From: an uncultured Prolixibacteraceae bacterium
GTDB taxonomy: Bacteria > Bacteroidota > Bacteroidia > Bacteroidales > Prolixibacteraceae
Length of the DNA stretch: 36,148 bases
Direction: 5' to 3'
Assembly: GCA_913063265.1 (NCBI GenBank)
Contig: CAJXZG010000054.1
Coordinates: 1 to 36,148 of the forward strand
The number at the start of each line of letters is the position of its first letter. The stretch's first letter is position 1. The translations under genes were made by a program, and so were the position numbers. This document shows, one piece after another, positions 31,671 to 36,148 of this stretch. A model generated the notes under the pieces. That model made no database searches, was not told the DNA's origin, and was given only the letters and a program-made list of their open reading frames with translations.

Positions 31671-32415
31671 ATTGTTAGTCATATTGGGAGTTCTGGGATT
31701 AATCTTTATAGCTATAATATTTTTAGTTCCCTTAAGTCAAGAAACCAGACAAGCAGCGCCAAAAGACAATAGCATGGCAGACAGATATAAACCTGCCAGA
31801 AACTTTTTAACCCGGGATATAGAAGAAAAAGAAGATTATGGACTTTACAGTTATATATTGTTTACTCAAAAACCTGAGAAAGAAGATTCATTAAAATACA
31901 CTGAAATTATTAAATCATATTTGGATAAAATTCCTGAATTAGAAGATTTGTCTGTGTTTTTGGATGACAGTTCAATCAATGTTGTTTATTATCCTACTGT
32001 TGAAGATCCCAGGGATATTTTAAACACACAAAGTACAGAAGAATGTATAAACTGGTTATTGGAAAATTATGATTATGCAAGAGCCTCTTATTTGTTGGGT
32101 AAGATTGATGCTGACTTAAATATGGGGCCTTACATTGTCTCTTATAAATTTGCATTGTCAAATTCAGGAATTATTAATGAATATTATCTTTTGCAGGATT
32201 TTTCAAAGGTTCATTATAAGGTAGTTTCATTGTGGATGGATGAATTTTTAGAGCAATCTTCATTGGTGGAGTTCTGGAACAATGAGGAGCTAAAAAACTT
32301 CAGTAATGATTTAAGAAATGCAATTGCTATAGGAGCTGAGGGGTTAACCGAAATAAAAAAGTCTTTTTTATGGTGGGAGGAAACATTGCAGGGATGGATT
32401 GTTTTCAGAAATTAA
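31657..32415 (+). CDS. Membrane-anchored protein of unknown function
   Basis: 252 residues. One N-terminal transmembrane helix (LLVILGVLGLIFIAIIFLVPL, about residues 6-26) followed by an extracytoplasmic part of mixed alpha/beta character: RNFLTRDIEEKEDYGLYSYILFTQ, SVFLDDSSINVVYYPTV, TEECINWLLENYDYARASYLL, GPYIVSYKFALSNSG, and Trp-rich SFLWWEETLQGWIVF at the end. Not recognised. Coupled by overlap to the small membrane protein before it and separated by only 6 bases from the toroid protein after it, so the three form an operon. Confidence 0.7.
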   Translation: MTKNRLLVILGVLGLIFIAIIFLVPLSQETRQAAPKDNSMADRYKPARNFLTRDIEEKEDYGLYSYILFTQKPEKEDSLKYTEIIKSYLDKIPELEDLSVFLDDSSINVVYYPTVEDPRDILNTQSTEECINWLLENYDYARASYLLGKIDADLNMGPYIVSYKFALSNSGIINEYYLLQDFSKVHYKVVSLWMDEFLEQSSLVEFWNNEELKNFSNDLRNAIAIGAEGLTEIKKSFLWWEETLQGWIVFRN

Positions 32416-32421
32416 AACCAA

Positions 32422-33291
32422 ATGGATACCGCCTTTTTACTTAAACAAAAATATGACGCAGGAGAGATTCAAAGTTTTAGCCAGGCTTCAAAGTTTCTTG
32501 ATATTTCTGAATTACTTAATGTCTTACTTTCAGAAAATAATTTCGAAACGATTGAACTGTTAAACCGTTTAATTGAAATTGCTGAAATTCCTTTTACTTC
32601 AGAAATTCACAAGGTTAAAGAATGGGTTGAAAAGTTAGTTAAAATGTCATTTTGTGATTTTGGCTTTTCATATACCGGGAAGCACGACAATATACTGGCA
32701 TGTTATAATGCAATGATTACAAGTATCCTTGTTAAATCAAGTTACCCTGATAAAAGCAAAATAGAAAAAGGGATTGAATGGATTTTAAAATACCAGAATT
32801 TAGAAAGAGGGGAAGAGAACAAGTGGAAAGGATCGAGTATGTTAAAATATGGTGGATGTATGAAAAATACCCCATGTTATATTGGAGTTGTAAAATCTGT
32901 AATTGCACTTTCCGACTATAACAAATCTTGTGATTATCCATCCAAAATAGGTGTAAGCAAAAAACTTAAAACCGGATTAGAATATATATTAGATCACAAT
33001 CTGTATTTGCGAAAATCGAACAACAAACCTATAACCAGTTACATTACAAAACTTACCTATCCGTATTTTTATAAAACCAATATTATTGAGTTATTAAAAT
33101 TGATGAAAGAAAACGGTCTGGATTCTGATTCCAGGTGTTTTCCTGCAAAGCAACTTCTTATTTCAAAAAATAAGAAGGATGGATATTGGCGGGCGAACAG
33201 CGTGTATTCGCCAAGACGCTGGGTGTTATTCGACAAGCCCGGAAAGCCCGGGCTTTGGATAAGTTCTGAGATAGAGAAGTTATTGGATTAA
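32422..33291 (+). CDS. Alpha/alpha-toroid (prenyltransferase/terpene-cyclase-like) protein
   Basis: 289 residues, all-helical, without a signal peptide. Segments such as IEKGIEWILKYQNLERGEENKW, GGCMKNTPCYIGVVKSVIALSDYN, LKTGLEYILDHNLYLRKSN and KKDGYWRANSVYSP show the paired-helix pattern with a DGxW-type turn and a Cys..PC..G motif common to proteins of the squalene-cyclase/protein-prenyltransferase toroid superfamily often found without the catalytic DxDD. I see no DxDD, so cyclase activity is unlikely; some toroid proteins act as scaffolds. It is the last gene of an operon with two membrane proteins. Confidence 0.65.
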   Translation: MDTAFLLKQKYDAGEIQSFSQASKFLDISELLNVLLSENNFETIELLNRLIEIAEIPFTSEIHKVKEWVEKLVKMSFCDFGFSYTGKHDNILACYNAMITSILVKSSYPDKSKIEKGIEWILKYQNLERGEENKWKGSSMLKYGGCMKNTPCYIGVVKSVIALSDYNKSCDYPSKIGVSKKLKTGLEYILDHNLYLRKSNNKPITSYITKLTYPYFYKTNIIELLKLMKENGLDSDSRCFPAKQLLISKNKKDGYWRANSVYSPRRWVLFDKPGKPGLWISSEIEKLLD

Positions 33292-33325
33292 AAATTTATA
33301 TGACTTATTAATTGAATAGTTCAAT

Positions 33326-34390
33326 TTAATCGGCCATTCTAGAATTTATCCATTCAACAATTTGTTCATTTACATTTTCTTTTCCTAAATATTCCCAGCC
33401 GTGGCCAGGTTCGTTAGGCAGAACAAGAAGCTTTTTGGGTTCTTTGGCAGAATCGTATAGAATTTTTGTGTCTTTTGCATAATCAGGTCCTCCTGATGAA
33501 GATTTATCCTTGTCTCCAACAATGAAAAAGATATTCTGCATTTTCAGGCCGGATAATATTGCAACCGTAGATGGAGACAGTGGTATCGCCGCTTTTACAG
33601 CTTCGTGGTCGTTGCCGTTGATTGCACAATTTGCCCCCAAAGATGCACCAATTAATGCAATTTTGTCTTTTTCCACTTTTTCGTTTGTATTTAAAAATTC
33701 AATGGCTGCAAACATATCTTTGTAGGCATACTTTTCTACATATTCTTTTATTCGTTTAGTAAATTCATCAACATCGTTTCCAAAGTTTATATCCCATTTA
33801 TCAGATTTCCCGTGGCCTCTGAAATCAAAAGTTAGACACACGTATCCCTGCGATATAAATTCTCTTGTAACATCGGCTGTAATCCATTCGTTTGTAACGC
33901 GTTGAAACTGATGCATAAAAACAATTCCCGGTTTGGGTGAGGAATTACTTTTCAGATATTGTAAATCTCCCCGGATGGTTAAACTATCGCTGGTTAAAAA
34001 ACTTATTTCTTCTCTGGTGTGCGAGGTTACTACAATTTTTACATCACTTTCCGAAATACTTCCATCATTGAGCATGACAACAATTTTATAGAAATACTTT
34101 TTCGCTCCTTTTAAATCTTTTAAAACCATTGTTTCCTGGAGAGGATTGTTAACCGCTATGTTTTTTACATCTTTTGTAAATTCATAATCACCGGCAAGGT
34201 TAATCGACAAGGATGAAATATCATTTCTGTTTACTTTCCAGCTGATAGTAACAGCTGTTTCTGATATTTCTGTTGGTTCATCTAATACAATGTTTAAAGT
34301 TGGTTGCGGTACTTCATTAACCGGATCATCTTTACAACAATTAAAAGAAACCAGAATTAATACAAATAATATGAGCCAGATAGTTTTCAT
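33326..34390 (-). CDS. Lipoprotein alpha/beta hydrolase with an Fn3-like domain
   Basis: 354 residues. Signal peptide with a lipobox-like end VSFNC (Cys18; a second Cys19 follows). Residues about 30-125 form a fibronectin-III-like beta domain (TAVTISWKVNRNDISSLSI, KDLKGAKKYFYKIVVMLNDG). The hydrolase fold starts at about 130: GIVFMHQFQ, LTFDFRGHGKSD, IALIGASLGANC with nucleophile Ser250, VGDKDKSS (Asp293/295 candidates) and PGHGWEYL with His330. The complete triad suggests an active esterase or dienelactone-hydrolase-like enzyme on the outer or periplasmic surface. Next to another lipoprotein gene on the same strand, 54 bases apart. Confidence 0.87.
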   Translation of the reverse strand: MKTIWLILFVLILVSFNCCKDDPVNEVPQPTLNIVLDEPTEISETAVTISWKVNRNDISSLSINLAGDYEFTKDVKNIAVNNPLQETMVLKDLKGAKKYFYKIVVMLNDGSISESDVKIVVTSHTREEISFLTSDSLTIRGDLQYLKSNSSPKPGIVFMHQFQRVTNEWITADVTREFISQGYVCLTFDFRGHGKSDKWDINFGNDVDEFTKRIKEYVEKYAYKDMFAAIEFLNTNEKVEKDKIALIGASLGANCAINGNDHEAVKAAIPLSPSTVAILSGLKMQNIFFIVGDKDKSSSGGPDYAKDTKILYDSAKEPKKLLVLPNEPGHGWEYLGKENVNEQIVEWINSRMAD

Positions 34391-34444
34391 GATATTTTGA
34401 TTTTAAGTTTTTAATGAAGTTCATTACCAAATTCAATTTGTTTT

Positions 34445-35011
34445 TTAATAAAAAATGGTTCCCTCGCCTTTAAGTTTCCAAACAAGGTTTTCAGTATCAA
34501 TCACCCCGGTCATAAATACTTCTCCGGTGGCATTTAGGAAGCGTCCGGTGCCATTATATATTATATAATGATATGTCCAGATTTCTGTTTCCGGATCTTG
34601 TTCTGCCGATGCTACATAGGTGTGAATTTCATCACCATTGGCAGCTGTAATAAAACCTAAAATGGGACTAACACCATCATAACAACCAATGTTTAATACA
34701 TGGTATTTTCCTATATGTGTGGCATTGCCACTACCGGTTACTGTAGCGTAAGGATAAGAACCACATTCTTCTTTGGCACTAAATTCAATTAGGCCTTCTG
34801 TCTCAAAAAATTTGATAGTTTTTGTAATAGATTTCCCCGATTTTTCTTGAATTACAGTTGGCGGCTCTCCAAAAAAATGATAATTATCAAGAATTGACTT
34901 AACATCCATCTCTTCTTGTACTTCATTTTTAATCGGTTCTTCTTTGCTGCAATTCACCATGATTATTGTAAACATGCTGATTAAAGCAACAGTAAATAAT
35001 TTTGTTTTCAT
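34445..35011 (-). CDS. Lipoprotein of unknown function, beta-barrel-like
   Basis: 188 residues. Signal peptide followed by lipobox-like MVNC (Cys21) and acidic SKEEP. The mature part is beta-rich with TVTGSGNATHIGKYHV and the later YNGTGRFLNATGEVFMTGVID, a GxGRFxxATG pattern seen in small allene-oxide-cyclase-like barrel proteins; the match is by pattern only. Two lone cysteines (ECGS, IGCYDG) may pair. Probably co-transcribed with the downstream hydrolase lipoprotein (gap 54 bases). Function unknown. Confidence 0.7.
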   Translation of the reverse strand: MKTKLFTVALISMFTIIMVNCSKEEPIKNEVQEEMDVKSILDNYHFFGEPPTVIQEKSGKSITKTIKFFETEGLIEFSAKEECGSYPYATVTGSGNATHIGKYHVLNIGCYDGVSPILGFITAANGDEIHTYVASAEQDPETEIWTYHYIIYNGTGRFLNATGEVFMTGVIDTENLVWKLKGEGTIFY

Positions 35012-35270
35012 ATTGAAATAATTTTGGTTGATGATACTTATAATGTCAAGTTGTTAAAAATGATACTTTAGCAGCAAAACCTGTAAAGTCATAATTGTAA
35101 ATACCAAAAAGCTCTGTTTGATAAAGTGTTTCAATTTTACCGTTTCAATTGAACTATTAATAATGAAACAGTTATTAGATTAACCAATTTTTTCTATAGC
35201 AAGTTATGTAGTTAAAAGGAGAATTGTTTTGGAGATTTTCTCAAATGTTTTGGGATTTGTCTCAATTTAC

Positions 35271-36148
35271 CTAATCAGGCTTTATCTTTTTTATTTCGCT
35301 GGGTGCAATATCAAATTCTTCATGAAAAATATCGCTGAAATGAGAGAGGTTTTTAAATCCGGATGCAAAAGCAGCTTCTGTGACATTTAATCCTTTTGTC
35401 TCGATTAATAGTTTTGCTTTTTGAAGTCGGTACGAACGCAAATATCTGCCAATGGAAATATTGGTAATTGCTGTAAATTTTCTGTAAAGTTGAGCCCGAC
35501 TCATATTTAGTAAAGAACAAAGTACTAACACATCAAAATCTTCATCCTGCAAATTTTCTTCAATAACAGAATTAATTTTACTTATAAACTTCAGCTCGTG
35601 TTTATATTGAGTGTTTGTGTTGTACGATTCAGTATTTAAGCTACTTAAATGCTTTTGCATTTTTTTTCTTGCCTCAATTAAATTATTCAGTTTTAATAAA
35701 AGTTCCTTTTCGTGAAAAGGTTTTACTAAATAATGATCAGCACCAATTTCAAGCCCGCTTATTTTTGAATTAAAATCCCCCCGTGCTGTTAAAAGTATTA
35801 CCGGAATATGATCTGTTCGGAAATCTTCTTTTAACGATTTTAACATTTCAAATCCGTCCATCTGTGGCATCATTACATCAGAAAGAATAATGTCGGGAAT
35901 AATTTTTAGAGCTTTTTCAAGCCCGGCTGCTCCGTTTGGTGCAAATTCAATAAAGTAATGTTCTTTTAATATTTCACTTAAATAATCAATAACATCTTTG
36001 TTGTCTTCAACAATTAAAAGCAACGGTTTTTCTTTAATTTCCTGCTGAAAAAATTCATCGTTATTTAATTTATTTGTCTGAATAACAGTATTAATTTCAT
36101 TGGCACTAACCATTGAAATACCATTATCTTCCCTGAGTTTACTTTCTT
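35271..36148 (-). CDS. Hybrid two-component regulator, C-terminal part (REC + AraC HTH), partial
   Basis: The frame is open to the right edge, so the gene continues beyond the window. The visible 292 residues start with a short piece resembling the end of a histidine-kinase ATPase domain (ESKLREDNGISM), then a linker, a receiver domain LLLIVEDNKDV (acidic Glu-Asp pair), DIILSDVMMPQMDGFEM with the phospho-acceptor Asp, LLTARGD and LVKPFHEKEL (conserved Lys), then an AraC-type HTH: LCSLLNMSRAQLYRKFTAIT and VTEAAFASGFKNLSHFSDIF with a final DIAPSEIKK. This is the layout of Bacteroidota hybrid two-component systems that sense glycans or other signals and control nearby gene clusters. The sensor part is not in the window. 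Confidence 0.9.
   Translation of the reverse strand, partial: ESKLREDNGISMVSANEINTVIQTNKLNNDEFFQQEIKEKPLLLIVEDNKDVIDYLSEILKEHYFIEFAPNGAAGLEKALKIIPDIILSDVMMPQMDGFEMLKSLKEDFRTDHIPVILLTARGDFNSKISGLEIGADHYLVKPFHEKELLLKLNNLIEARKKMQKHLSSLNTESYNTNTQYKHELKFISKINSVIEENLQDEDFDVLVLCSLLNMSRAQLYRKFTAITNISIGRYLRSYRLQKAKLLIETKGLNVTEAAFASGFKNLSHFSDIFHEEFDIAPSEIKKIKPD

Overview
The window looks like a chromosomal segment of a Bacteroidota genome, probably a Marinilabiliales/Prolixibacteraceae-like marine or anaerobic member (lineage is inference). The evidence is: AT-rich DNA; promoters of the Bacteroidota type (-7 box TAnnTTTG, with a full TTTG-N19-TATCTTTG ahead of the tRNA); almost no Shine-Dalgarno sequences; a secreted protein with a type IX secretion C-terminal sorting domain; several lipoproteins; a hybrid two-component regulator ending in an AraC-type domain; and the recF / DUF721 / ndk / DHH-phosphoesterase / ribH neighbourhood.

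Layout. 1-6.9 kb is core: the tail of a Spy/CpxP-like protein, ribH and a membrane-anchored TPR protein (minus), recF-DUF721 (plus), ndk (minus), then an operon-like run of a DHH phosphoesterase, two FKBP-type prolyl isomerase lipoproteins and a membrane protein fused to a Nudix hydrolase. At 7.0-7.6 kb there is a decayed glycoside hydrolase family 15 gene, followed by an MscS-type channel.

8.57-18.5 kb is the standout: a three-gene minus-strand operon of about 10 kb. Its first gene encodes a 1812-residue protein with two alpha/beta-hydrolase modules (the second LCAT-like), a middle domain and a caspase-like CHAT protease domain. The second is a metal-dependent amidohydrolase with a large charged insert. 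The third is a 17-repeat TPR protein ending in a DUF2971-like domain. The parts resemble those of bacterial conflict systems (protease plus lipase effector, repeat-protein scaffold or sensor). I know of no described system with this exact composition, so it is the best candidate for a new system.

18.7-23.8 kb is again mostly core: a tetrapyrrole-methylase-fold methyltransferase, a PhnP-like metallo-hydrolase, a GNAT-YoaP protein, an MFS transporter, asnA and tRNA-Arg(TCT). 23.9-28.2 kb is gene-poor: a small ORF with an untypically strong Shine-Dalgarno, a 195-bp MITE-like element with 17-bp terminal inverted repeats, an aldo/keto reductase, two small membrane/secreted proteins and traces of broken outer-membrane genes. 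28.2-36.1 kb holds a T9SS cargo protein, a flavin reductase, a four-gene stretch of unknown function including an alpha/alpha-toroid protein, two lipoproteins and the 3' end of a hybrid two-component regulator.
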